Part shown: in pieces, positions 50,441 to 61,528 of the stretch
Position numbering within the stretch: position 1 is the stretch's first letter
Layout of the letters: every line of letters begins with the position of its first letter
From: Acholoe squamosa
Lineage: Eukaryota > Annelida > Polychaeta > Phyllodocida > Polynoidae
Length of the DNA stretch: 64,000 nt
Direction of reading: 5' to 3'
NCBI GenBank assembly: GCA_949317995.1
Contig: OX439047.1
Coordinates: forward strand, 35,192,950-35,256,949
Made by a program: the position numbers and the translations under genes
The notes under the pieces: model-generated
The model's database searches: none
Told to the model about the DNA's origin: nothing
What the model saw: the letters and a program-made list of their open reading frames with translations, nothing else

Positions 50441-52276
50441 TGACGTTATGTAATAGTTGGGCTGTGTCCTAGCCGGCTGCTGATACCCCACAAATTATAG
50501 TGAGTTCACAAGTCCTTGAAAGTATTGGCTAAGTGCATGCTCTGGTTAGTAGAAGTATTTGTTGGCCACACCTACAACCGAGAAATCTCTAGTACAGCCA
50601 ACAGTTCTGTCAATATGGCCCATTAAGTTACTGGTCCTAAATGAACCAGGGAACATGCCATCTTTAATACTTCGCGGATACCAATGTTTATCTCTGGTGG
50701 TGGCTTTCTGAACACCATTTTGTTCTGATGACAATTTCAGAAGATTATTTACAGTTGTAACACTGCTGGGCGAAGTCAGAGTGCATTATCCTGAATGCTG
50801 CGTTCTGATTGGCTGATTGACCGTGCATTATCTAGATGGATAATGTACTCCTGGCAAAGGAGTGTTAACTTCATCTCATGTTTAGACTTCACCATTGACA
50901 TTCATGTGTTGTCAGGTGGCGGATGGGTGATTTTTCTGCATTATAACAGGAATAATGCACTTGGTCATGTCTGTGGTCGTGCTCTAGACTGTATTGAGAC
51001 ATCGAGGGGCCTTATAGGCAGCCACTCCCACAGTCATGGCCTGTGCATTATTCCCTAACTACCCCACCATGCATGGCTCATTTATAAGGTATCCCTAACT
51101 ACAATAAAGCAATTGCTTTCTTATCTACATCTCTTTTTAATGTAATTTGAAACTTCTCCATTCGATGCAGCCCCAATCTACCACTATAGAGATCCAATTA
51201 TTGCCGACATACCGAGAGTGATTGTTGGGGAGGGATAGACTAGGACATCAGTGTAATCATCCTACACAACCACGCACTTCCCCGATTCAGGCACATCGAT
51301 TTTTCTAATGGTCATGTGATCTATACATTGATCCAAAGTTGACGAGACTACTTTTATAAGAAGGACTGTGTATATACCAAAGAGGAGTGGGTCTTACAAA
51401 CTATCTTTTACTCATTCAAGGAGCAAATGATACGCTAATATTGATTTATTTCAATCAAAGAGAAACATATCGCAGTGCTGAGTTAAATGTAAACTCAAGC
51501 ACCCGCTGTTGTTTCTTTTTTCTCTCTCAATAAGGTCTCAACATGGCCTCATATTGACATGATACTATTATCACTTTCTCACATTAGATCAGAACCATAA
51601 CACATTATAGACCTACAGATGGTCCCTTCTAGCTCCACGTGTCTATTCTACAGCCTATAGCCCTGCCCCGTTGACCCAATACTCGATTTCCATGCTTAAA
51701 TTAACCCCATGATTAAGCCACCAAATTACTCCATTCACGCTCTGTTGACCCAATTTGCATTGCTTTTGCATCACACTCAAATGCCTATTTTCTGTGAAAA
51801 CAGCAGGAAAAAGAGTTAGAAGGACAACCATGATTAATTTACCCTGCCCTCCACAGAGTTATCCGCAGTAGCAACTTCTTGTAACCGAGTTACTCTAATT
51901 TAATCATGCATGAGAAGCCAATGTGTTGTGCCAAGCTACGTACCCTCATGAATAGGCCCAGTGGGAAGGGGACAGGAGGGGCTGTGTTGGCTGGAGGAGG
52001 GGCAAAATGGGTCTTCTTTTCCCAGGCACACTTTAGGAACGCCTGGCACCTAGCCACTGCTGGAAGGAAGGCACGGTTGGTGGGGCCGAGGTGGAGAGGT
52101 GAGTGCAGTTTACGTGTGGAAATAGGGTCCAAGGGTAGAGGGAGTTCAGAAAGGGCATTAAAGAGGTCCATAGAATTTAGACAAAATTGTAACTTCCGGC
52201 TGTAGGCTGTGCCAGGAGCTAGAGTTACCTGGACAAACCTTAAAGAATGAAGAGCATGCATGCAGGGTAGTGGTCA
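50441..52276. other. No gene recognised
   Basis: Contains a GTGCATTATC / GATAATGTAC inverted pair (about 50823-50848). The 123-codon minus frame and the overlapping 99-codon plus frame near 51890-52260 lie in a GC-richer stretch and may be debris of an old repeat. I could not assign either. Confidence 0.4.
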
Positions 52277-52312
52277 CCCCCCCCCCCAAAAAAAAAAAAA
52301 AAAAAAAAAAAA
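52277..52312. repeat. C11-A25 homopolymer tract
   Basis: Eleven C followed by 25 A. An A run of this length could mark the 3' end of a retroposed copy to its left, but no poly(A) signal or target duplication was recognised. Confidence 0.9.
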
Positions 52313-52551
52313 GCCCCACTTCCGTCAGAAGTGGCAGTAAGTGTGCATCACTATACATATCACGTAAGCCCAAAATGTCTGTAAATGACCCATGGGACCT
52401 ACCTTCAATGCCAAAGCTCACTCCCACTGCCCTTTTTCAAATTCCTGGCTCACACCCTGGTGAGGCAGGGGACCATATAGGTGTGAAGGGCATAACAGCT
52501 GGCTGTGAGAACTGCTGATGTAGGCTGCTTTAACCAACGATAAAACATTAA

Positions 52552-52733
52552 AAGGTCAAATAGTGCTTTAATGTATTCATATATCATGTCAACCCTTCGA
52601 GGGTAATGCTGACCTTTCGAGCATCATCCCGAAGGGTCGGCATGATGCTCCATTGCAGTGCTGGCAAGTAGATTCACCAGCACTGCAATGGTGCTTATCC
52701 CACCCAAGGAACAGGAATCTATCATACGACCCT
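52552..52733. mobile_element. TTAA-flanked MITE with central TGCAGTGCTGG hairpin
   Basis: TTAA lies at both sides (52548-52551 and 52734-52737). Ends are short and imperfect: AAGGTC at the left and AGGGTC inverted at the right. The strongest feature is the internal hairpin CATTGCAGTGCTGG and its exact complement (about 52653-52690). A second pair, ACCCTTCGAGGGT / CCGAAGGGTCGG, precedes it. Boundaries are tentative. Confidence 0.45.
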
Positions 52734-53066
52734 TTAACGGGTTAACTGGCAACTGGTGGATCACTGATGAGGACGGTGAACACATCCACCTACCTAAGGC
52801 TGAATACCCGAGTTAAGCCATGGGCAAATGGAGTTAAAGGATTGGCCAGTAGATTGGTGTCACCTTGTAACGTCATTGGTGGAGGCATTGAGAGATCGAA
52901 GCCGCATTGGAAACTATGTTAATCGACATCGGTAGCATAGGCAATGGCTGTCTATAGATATGTATTAGGGAGCTAGTGGTAGCAAAACAGGCAATGGTCC
53001 TCTACCCCTACCAATGTGTAATATGCCGTAGGGAGCTGAAGGAATTTGCATTGCCCCCCCCCCCCC

Positions 53067-54818
53067 GCCAATAGATGTTGGATGGGAAGCTCTAGAAAAA
53101 GTTTAGTGAACAGTGTAAATATCGTGCCTTACATTCAGACCCGAGATGCAACTTATGTGATAGTTCAGTGTTTCCAGCAATAGCGAAAAGTTTCAAAAAT
53201 GCAAATTTCTAGCCCCGCGTGCGGCTAACAGCTTTTTCCAATGGTAGGGACCCATCTTATATCTGTTGGGGATCCAGCTTATATCTGGTTCATTTGTGGC
53301 TTATACGCAGGGTTTTAGGTTATTAAAGTGTCAAGAGAGGTAATGCCTGGTATGGAAACCAAGATGGTAGCCACTATTGGAGCAACCTGCTATAGGCTAA
53401 TAGATTGGGGTACCAGGGTTGCCCATCTATCTGGATATGGGGTAACCTGAGTAGTTCCTTGCATCCTGATGAGCTGATTCTGAGTTCACCCTACAGTCCA
53501 GTCTAAGGTACATAGTTGAAAAGCTAACCGACTCTGCTCGAATTAGGCAACTGAATGGTGTCACACAAGCAAGGCCCGATAATATAGCTCTTCATCGAAA
53601 ACTGAAAGCTGCCAACTAACCAACTATTTCAAATTTGCTCGAAGGTTTCTTTTATGTTCTATAAGAGTAACCTTCTAGCCTTCTAACTCTTGTGATTTTA
53701 ACCAGAACCATTTGTAAATCCCCATTTAAGAAACTAGGATCCCTCTTTGCTCAGCACGGATATGCCCACCTCTATAGGATGACCAGTTAGGGTAGTTCTG
53801 AGCTGCTCACATAAATGGATTGACCCCATTCCTTACAGTGATAACAACATTACCATTAGAGCTGCTGACATGGAATCATCTCCCTCTATAACCCCCGCGA
53901 GGCGACTGGTGATGCCTACTGAATACCTTACACACCCCATTGAGCTGCTCTGAGTGTTAACCCTGGTAGTAGCGTAGCAGCTCCTTGTAAAAAAAAATCA
54001 CATAATATCTCCTTTTTTTTTAGCATCCTGCTCACTGCACGTGCCATTACAATGCTTTCCACTGTCATATAATAGACTCTATTATTTCTAATACCCTTCA
54101 TGGCATAGTTATAGTGAAGATTGAAAATCTAGATTTCTAGATCTAGTTTTTGATTTATTCTTATATCAAAGCCCTAAATCCACAACCGTCGCCAGTATGG
54201 AATCTTAGAAATCAGGGTATATTTATACCCTATACTAGACCCCAGCTACACTCACAAGGCAGCTATGTAAAGGTGAGACGGAAAAAAACTGCTAGTATAG
54301 GTGGCACTTGGTGCACACACCTTTATTACCCCATGCGTGTTTTTAGTTTTGGGTTTGTTATCAAAGCTGGGTGCTATATGGCGCATTGTCTACATTGCCC
54401 TCTGAGCTGCTCCCTGAGCTGCTCTCTCAACAGCAGGTGGTGGTGGACCTGCTCAGGTCGAGGAGCAATTCTGTTATGTGCTCAATGTGTGAGCAGTTCT
54501 TTTTTTCCTCCTTAGATCATTGTTCTTTGAACAAAAATGGAAAATCACAGTTCCATTTCAGATTATCTCTTCTTCTTTATGACGAAATACTACTGGAATA
54601 CTTTTATTTTATAAACTTGGCTCTCCTAAGGGAGGTTTTAGGCAAAAAATTTCCCTCTAGGCTCTATCACAGAGAATGCTATTGTAAGCTCTTTAAAGGG
54701 CAAAATATACAATCCATTTTTCCCAATATTCACTACGGTCTGACAAGTATCGTGGTATATATGGTATATGCAACATTTTCACTTTTCACTCCCCCTACGG
54801 TAGTGCCTGGGACCAGAG
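53067..54818. other. No gene recognised
   Basis: Holds four exact GAGCWGCTC copies (53800, 53942, 54404, 54416). The overlapping 121- and 168-codon plus frames (54150-54877) have no domain, lie in different phases and look like chance. Confidence 0.45.
54404..54424. repeat. Two GAGCTGCTC words 12 bp apart
   Basis: GAGCTGCTC at 54404-54412 and 54416-54424, part of the window-wide GAGCWGCTC enrichment. Confidence 0.8.
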
Positions 54819-54832
54819 GTTTCCATAGCAAC
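54819..54832. promoter_or_regulatory. X-box-like (RFX) site
   Basis: GTTTCCATAGCAAC fits the relaxed X-box RYYNYY-AT-RRNRAC. A weaker relative, GTAGCTATGGCAAC, lies 94 bp downstream (54913-54926). Function is unproven. Confidence 0.3.
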
Positions 54833-54926
54833 CAGATGGATGCTCAGTCGTTGTCACGTCAACTAGAGAGCTCTTGATGGTTTACACCGTCTCTGGGAAA
54901 CGTTGTAAATTGGTAGCTATGGCAAC

Positions 54927-56014
54927 TCCAGCCTCAATCATGTTCATCCGGTTCACCGCTGAGACCATTATGACACGGACAGGGGTACTGTAGCCAGTGG
55001 TGCGATTATTGACACCCGACAAGCTACATAACATTTTACAATTTTAATACACCTTAAAGTATCTTTATCACTGAATTAAGGAATTAAATGTCGAGTTAAA
55101 CTTGTATATACATGTTTCTTCAAGAAAGAACAAAATACCACTGATTGCTCTTGATTAATAGTCCAGCAGCTTTTACCCTTTCTACAGCGTTGTTTATTTC
55201 AAATTCAATAAAATCTCGAAACTTTTTATGGCTTCAGCGTCGGACTTCCTTATCTTGACTTTCAATGAAATGTTAGCAAAAATATCTATGATATCTAAAA
55301 TATTTATATCACCAACTGGCTATCAGGGCTATTACCACTGTACTTGTTTGCCTCAGAAAAACTCTTAATGGGTAAAGAAATCCTTTCATGGACCTTAGAA
55401 CTTCGGAAAACTCATGTTTTGGTTGGAAAGATGGAAATTCAATAACGCTTGGAAGATTTACGAGTCAAAGGCGCAAGAAAAACAGAGGGTTGCCCTGTTT
55501 TTCCGCATCAGGAATCGATTTTCGATAACAAAAGATGCATGGGTGTCCAATAACTTGTTGTTACCTTGTGTTGAATAATTTCTTATGGCACTCTCTTTTC
55601 AGTTCTGTTTTAAAGAAAGGAACTTAAAGTCGAAATCATTCTTATTATCCACTATCTCTAATTTTATCTTCATAACGGTCACTTATTTTGTCAAAGACAC
55701 ATTTTACTATAAATTTGGTTATGTATTCCAAATGTTATCATACGAAATTCGTTGATAATGTAAACGCTGAGTTCTAAAAAGCTCTTATTGTTTTTAGACA
55801 TTACCTTTTTCCATATATCTTACAGTGAAAGAGTGGCCGAATTACAATGATGATAAAAACAGTAAAATAGTGACAGAAGGAAAAAAACAGATAATACCAT
55901 AAAGAGATCAGAGATTGAAATAGTGAAGTGTGTTGACGTTACGAACTTGTAGGAGGAAGAGAAAATGGTGCTGTACACTTCCACCAATAAGTTATAAACT
56001 CTTATTCCTCCTAC
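54927..56014. other. No gene recognised; AT-rich, probably intronic
   Basis: Long A/T-rich sequence without paired splice sites or inverted-repeat elements that I could see. Confidence 0.45.
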
Positions 56015-56084
56015 CTTACTCAGTGGGGCCGGTTTGGTGTGGGGGGTCGAACTTACCTATAAAAAGAGACAAAGAGACAGATAA
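56015..56084 (-). promoter_or_regulatory. Candidate recursive splice site with possible 37- or 42-nt RS-exon (minus strand)
   Basis: On the minus strand CTGTCTCTTTGTCTCTTTTT (18 of 20 pyrimidines) leads to ATAG, which is followed at once by GTAAGTTCG. The AG is at 56058-56057 and the GT at 56056-56055. Acceptor plus perfect donor in one word is the recursive-splice (ratchet) layout. Two further donors downstream, ACTGA/GTAAGG and GTAAG/GTAGGA, would define a 37-nt (56020-56056) or 42-nt (56015-56056) RS-exon that is open in two frames. It lies on the same strand as, and about 12.7 kb upstream of, the exon at 43148-43315. It may instead be an ordinary microexon. Confidence 0.5.
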
Positions 56085-56626
56085 GTATATGGCTATCTAT
56101 TAGGGGTGTACACCAGCAGGCTTATGGTGTATTCAGTGTCAATATATGATAATATATTGGTATCCACAACAATTAGAATGAAACATGAAAATACTGCTCA
56201 CGACATCGCTGAAGAGGAAACATGGTAAAGGGCAAGGTATATGAAAAAGGGTCGCTTGAGACAATATTGATATACATATGTTGAACAGTGTTCATTCAAA
56301 ACAACAATTTGCAAGTATAAACAGGTAATATGGAAGACAAATGTGCAAAAATAAAATAAAATGTCATCACCCTGAATACACCATTCAGGTTGATGTAAAA
56401 CACAAAATCGAATCCAGAGTGGATTTTTACATGCAACCATATATAATATTCATGTCCAAGTAAATATGAAACGATATCAAGATCAGATTAAAAAATGGTT
56501 GCCTTGCGTATTATTGAACAAATATTAAAATATCTTGCAAATTTAAGAGCCAACTGAGCTATAAATCAAAGTTTAATAGTTCAATCTAGGTCAACATATC
56601 TTCCCCTTTCAACGAATAATAAGTAT

Positions 56627-56699
<73 letters not shown>

Positions 56700-57910
56700 T
56701 CAATCTTTCAATGATTAGCATTTATACATACTAGTCAAACTAAAACAAGTCGCACTTCTTTTTTTTTAAGATACAAAACATCTTCTATTTTCATCATAAT
56801 ATCTTGTGGTAAGGATAGCTCAGAGGATTCCGGGTTAGTTGTGAATCTGGTCTTCTCTGGTTACTGGGTAATTCCAGCACTGGAAAAAGAAACATCTGCA
56901 ACAAATATATATAAAAAAAAGGAAAACTCTATTGTGTTAGAATTGTCAGTTTCATAGATGTAACACACCGGATTAACATCAATGACATCCAAGACCTAAT
57001 GCCTGTACACGATCTACGACCCATAAGAGGAAAACCACTCTCACAAAATCCCCCATTGTCTACCTATGAATTATTGACCATTGCTAAATTGTTATCAGTT
57101 AACAATGGATAAATGCAGTTGTAATGCTTTTACTGGTCGATAACATGAATGCGTAGTTGCCCGGCTTCTCGGGCTTTCCATCACTGTCTGACAATGACTG
57201 CCCCTATTGGCAAAACACCAGAACTAATCATCACTACACATGAAAACCTAGCCAAAAATAATTTCCACCATTTCAAGAAAATACGACTAGCCTTACATGA
57301 AAACAAAACTTCTTGTTTCAAGAAAACCTATTGCCTAATAAAACCCAACGTTTTGTTCACCACGAAAGATGATTTTGTTTTTATGAGACAAAAGAATTCT
57401 TTTTGGTCGAGAACACATCCAGACCAACCTCTTTGTTTTAGCTCCACCACTAAAGAGTCGGGTCATAAACACAGTCTAAGCCTTCATTCATTACTTAAAG
57501 TGGCCATAACAATATCAACATGGGCGATAGGAAGGTTGTGGAGCAGCTGGAAGAAGACAGGATAGGGTTGTGTTGTGCAGACCTTCTCATTTTTTGCCTC
57601 TTCTTTTAAACTTCATTTCTTCATGTGAATACATTTAGTTTCTACATCACCGAATTTCCATTTTACAAGATGAAAAATAAAAACAAATAAAAGGTGACAT
57701 CTCTCTCAAGAAACATAAAATCATCATTACTGTACTAAGCTAAATGTACTTACTACAAAGCCCTTCTTTCTCACGCTTCCCAACTCCAACTCTATTCAGA
57801 AAATGATAGAATCAACTTAGGAAAACCCATTAACCCTTTAGGCGCATCATTGGATCTAAACGTCTTTGCTGAAGTGATGCAAGAATGCATTTTACTGGTG
57901 AGTAATCATT
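56085..57910. other. No gene recognised; TA microsatellite inside
   Basis: Includes the TA tract at 56629-56698 and a lone piggyBac-like end, TTAACCCTTTAGGCGC, at 57831. The 138-codon plus frame at 57149-57565 has no domain or coding bias visible by eye and is not called as a gene. Confidence 0.45.
56629..56698. repeat. TA microsatellite
   Basis: About 34 TA units. Confidence 0.97.
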
Positions 57911-58077
57911 AAGGCCATACCTGAAAACTTCAGGCCAGAAAAAAAACACTGAGCCTGCAAAACCCACAGATTTGCCTTTGAAAACAAGTCAGGAGAATGT
58001 AAATGTAGGGGGGTCCGGGGGTGTCCCCCCAGGAGCCCAAGAAATTTTGTAAATCTAGAGGCCATATATATATATAT

Positions 58078-59834
58078 GGGTGGGGCTCCAGAAAATGTCC
58101 AATTTTGAGAAAAAATGATCAAATTTTTTAATTACCCTTAGACTTCTATAGTTTTACATGTCTGTGGAGGAGGTGATAAGCCATGAGAATGCTAAATATT
58201 GTGAAGTTGGGATTTTTCCATCATTTTCTATTTTTTAGCTCAAAATGCATATATTTTAAGCATTAAGAGGGGTGTTACGTTCATCAGATTTGATTAAATG
58301 AGATAAAATTGTGGAAAAATGATTTTCAAACAATATACCATGATATATATTCACTGGAACCTGGTAGAGATGTATCTCTTCTATGCACAGAATATCATAT
58401 ATAAATTTTTCCTTCGTTTCCACATATCTTGTGTCATGCTTAAAATATCAGGTAAATTGAGAAAATGATGGATTTGCTCTAAGTTCATTTTAAAATTCTT
58501 GTAAACAACAAAAAAAATATAAAATTGAACAATGTTCCACTAACTGACAATTGGAAATGATTGTATTCACTTTTATTAGCTATACCTAAAGATATTTCTT
58601 TGATCTACTTATGCATTATAAAGGATTTTATCTTTGATAAGTCATTAGCCTGAATCCGATGAACGTAACATTTTTGGGGAAAATCATGAAATATCTCCTT
58701 AAAGAATATATCTATCTGGAAAATTCATATCCCATGCTGATTAGGTTGATTTTCTCAGGTTTACTGGTTGTTTAAAATTTTCTTCATGGATAATTTATGC
58801 CATACATATGCTATCATCAGTTTATCCGATGAACGTAACAGTCTGATGAACGTAACACCAAAAATCTGATGAACGTAACATAAATCCGATGAACGTAACA
58901 TAAATCTGATGAACGTAACATTTATGATTGCATTCCTATTACAGCAAAACAATAATCTACATTGAAAAAAATTCTTACACTAGCTGGTGCAGTTCACTAC
59001 TTGGGTACCCTATTGATATTTGTTTTAACTATTATTGAAGAATTAGGCAAATTAGAGGTAAATCATCCATGTGAATCCGATGAACGTAACATAAATCTGA
59101 TGAACGTAACATTTTCAATTTTCTGTCTTTTATCATACTTTGAAGTGGAATTTCCGGAATCAAATGGCAAGATCCTTTCCAGGCCCCCACCACACACAGT
59201 GTCAACTGAATTTCATCTTTATATGCCTTATATTTATATAATAAATTATTCCCCAAAGAAAATAGCCTTAAAAGGGTCATTTTTCTACCCCTCTTTGGGC
59301 CTCATTTATGGGGAGAAAACAGTAAAATATTCAGATTTTTGCATATCTGCTCCAATATATGGGTGTCAGACTTCTACATACTGTCAAAAAACTACCTCAA
59401 ACGCATTCTATTCATATAGATAACACATTTTTTAAATAAAAACATGATTTTATGAGAAAAACTCTATTTTTAAAGATTTTCATCAGATAATGAAAAAATT
59501 TGAAAATTTTCTTGAAAATTCACGGTGATGTACAGAAGTGTCTCTAAAATATGTTGTATTAATTGCAAAATGGGTTAATACAATGTGAATAGAGAAAAAA
59601 TTGAATGAAAATCATTTTTTCTCAGGGGACATGGATTTTTTTGGTATTTTTCAAGCAAAATATGGGTAAATTCAGAAAATAATAGGAAAAATATAATTTA
59701 TTCCTTAGTTATTACATAAGTACTCATTGAGATCTTTGTAACCATGCTGTTCATATCACCTGAAATGATCTTATTACAGAGTTATTAAAGAAAACATGAC
59801 AAATTTGCTTAATGGACATTTTCTGGAGCCCCAC

Positions 59835-59836
<2 letters not shown>
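58078..59836. mobile_element. 1.76-kb element with 24-bp perfect inverted ends in TA repeats, carrying iterons
   Basis: The first 24 bp (58078-58101, GGGTGGGGCTCC...) and the last 24 bp (59813-59836) are exact inverted copies. TA dinucleotide tracts lie directly outside both ends (58063-58077 and 59837-59910), as if the element inserted into, or carries, a TA microsatellite. The interior is very AT-rich and holds nine copies of AATCYGATGAACGTAACA. The 153-codon frame at 58962-59423 starts without an ATG, crosses two iterons and shows no domain. Non-autonomous DNA element is the likeliest class; superfamily unknown. Confidence 0.65.
58273..59111. repeat. Nine 18-bp iterons AATCYGATGAACGTAACA
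   Basis: Plus-strand copies at 58653, 58824, 58842, 58863, 58883, 58903, 59074 and 59094, and one on the minus strand at 58273-58290. The core GATGAACGTAACA is invariant in all nine. The central group has 18-21-bp spacing and the last pair 20 bp, about two helical turns. Variation is confined to the C/T at the fifth position and the first one or two bases. Confidence 0.9.

Positions 59837-59910
<74 letters not shown>
59837..59910. repeat. TA microsatellite at the right end of the iteron element
   Basis: About 37 TA units immediately after the inverted end CCCCACCC. Confidence 0.97.
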
Positions 59911-59916
<6 letters not shown>

Positions 59917-60492
59917 TTTTTGAAGGTGTCTGTTACCCTCAGTTTAAAATTTTACTAACCCCCCCCCCCATATAAAGGTTAAAATGAGATCTCATTGGAT
60001 CTGAATGAATCGCAAGAATGACCCTGGTGGATCTTTAAAAAATGAGAAAAGTTTAGAAAAAAACTGAGGAGTTTGCAGGTATGTAAGGCTTGCATCTCAC
60101 CCATGTATCAGACGGACACTGGTTGATATTCTCTTAAGTCTTAAAAATCACCATGCCATTAATGATTAAAGGCTCAAGGACTTTTGTAAGCACTGATCGC
60201 TTGTGTCGTAAATTGGCGAGCCTGAGCGGATGGAGAAGGGGTAGGAAAGGAAGGGGCACAGACAGCACCTTTTTACTTGTGGCTTTAAAACTTAAGTTCA
60301 AGGATCGATGCATAATATGAAATGAGATCAGTCGCGAGTTCCTGTTTTAATATCCACCCTCTAATGAATCACTGTCTGCGTTAAGGTAGTATGACATAGG
60401 AATATGACGCATCTATGTTGCATGGGGAAAATAATGACTTATACCAGTCACCCATTACCATATTTCTATTTGGTATTTAATTCAGATTGTCA

Positions 60493-60625
60493 GAGAGTAC
60501 TTTAGAAATCATCTATATGCCTAGTACATACTAGGCATATAAATGATTTCTAAAGTACTCTCAGGTAGAAATCATCTATATGCCTAGTACATACTAGGCA
60601 TATAAATGATTTCTAAAGTACTCTC
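60493..60625. repeat. Near-perfect 70-bp palindrome, tandemly duplicated
   Basis: 60493-60562 is a 34-bp arm, a 2-base centre (CA) and the complementary 34-bp arm with one mismatch. A 60-bp part of it (60503-60562) is repeated exactly at 60566-60625, 63 bp downstream. Arms start GAGAGTACTTTAGAAATCAT. Such a structure can extrude a cruciform or transcribe a long hairpin. Confidence 0.9.
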
Positions 60626-61316
60626 TTTATATGGACACTGTGAAACTCTCTTTCCTAATCTAAATGAACTGAGGTCATTTTCACACCATCCAAGCTTCCA
60701 TGCAACCTATGCATTTCTAAGTATGTACCTGCTTCGCCTCTTTGTCTGATATATTACCCTATAGGACCTGACATATTCTGACCTTACTTCACATCTGGAC
60801 ATGACCCTTCATTGACTGAGAGCACCTGGACCTCAGCTCTGTAAAAACTACCCCCTTTAACCCACAACCTTTCGGTCGTTGGTATTAAAGTCAAACGCCG
60901 CCCACAAATGTCTTTCTTAATGGTCACTCAGTGGCTGTTTATTGCTGTTTTGGACATTTTATATTTACACGTCATCAAGACGCATCATCTAGGCAATGGA
61001 GAAGAAGTATAATTCTGTCCTGGAAACATCTTCATCTCTTGAAAGAGTAAGGTCTGCCATATAAGGTATACCATCACGTGAAATACCATATCCAATGCAT
61101 GTATAGATGTTCAAAAAATACCCCACTATAAGCAAGGTGTCCAACACCAATATCCATTATGCTCTATTTTCCCAAGCAAAATAGACAGAACTCAGGCAAA
61201 CCAATGGCCAGAGGAGTCACCTACCCCATCTACTTCACCGCAACTGGACAATCCTGTCCATTTGTTTAACTGTTGTTTTTCAGCCTCCATGCAATAGTGT
61301 TCCTGCCGCCATGGCC

Positions 61317-61332
61317 GCCACCTATAGGTGGC
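61317..61332. repeat. Perfect 16-bp palindrome
   Basis: GCCACCTATAGGTGGC, inside a CpG-containing stretch that also has CCGGCCGTCTGGATCCGG-like inverted words (61369-61382). Confidence 0.85.
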
Positions 61333-61528
61333 GTGCAGGTATAATGCATGACCTCATCCGGCCGTCTGGATCCGGCTGGACCAGACACGCCACCCCCATT
61401 AGGGTCTATTTACACTATTACCTAGACATCTACTCTAACATGCACGACCACTAAATCATGACTGCAGGACCAGAGGCAAAGAGACACAAGGCTAATGCTG
61501 AACTAGGTAGCAGTAGGAAATGGGGTTA

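Larger units (their letters stand above)
57911..60092. mobile_element. Possible outer DNA transposon with CATACCTGMAAACT ends
   Basis: CATACCTGAAAACTTC near 57916 and, inverted, CATACCTGCAAACTCC near 60069-60084 (14 of 16 alike) could be the ends of a ~2.2-kb element. A GGGGGGTCCGGGGGTGTCCCCCC-type snapback sits at 58010-58030. The TA-flanked element 58078-59836 would be nested in it. Outer borders and target duplication are unresolved. Confidence 0.35.
60093..61528. other. No gene recognised
   Basis: Contains the duplicated palindrome at 60493-60625 and the perfect palindrome at 61317-61332. The rest shows nothing identifiable. Confidence 0.5.

Noticed and set aside
50823..50848. GTGCATTATC / GATAATGTAC inverted pair as a MITE end
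   Set aside because: A short 10-bp arm with one mismatch and no flanking duplication; too weak to call.
51890..52261. 123-codon minus-strand and 99-codon plus-strand overlapping frames
   Set aside because: Neither shows a domain or splice sites; a GC-richer local composition explains the open frames.
54150..54877. Overlapping 121- and 168-codon plus-strand frames
   Set aside because: Different phases, AT-driven composition, no domain or splice signals; lengths are within chance for 64 kb in six frames.
57149..57565. 138-codon plus-strand frame
   Set aside because: No domain, no visible codon bias and no supporting splice or promoter context.
58962..59423. 153-codon frame inside the iteron element
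   Set aside because: No ATG start, two iterons are translated within it, and no recognisable domain; AT-rich chance frame.
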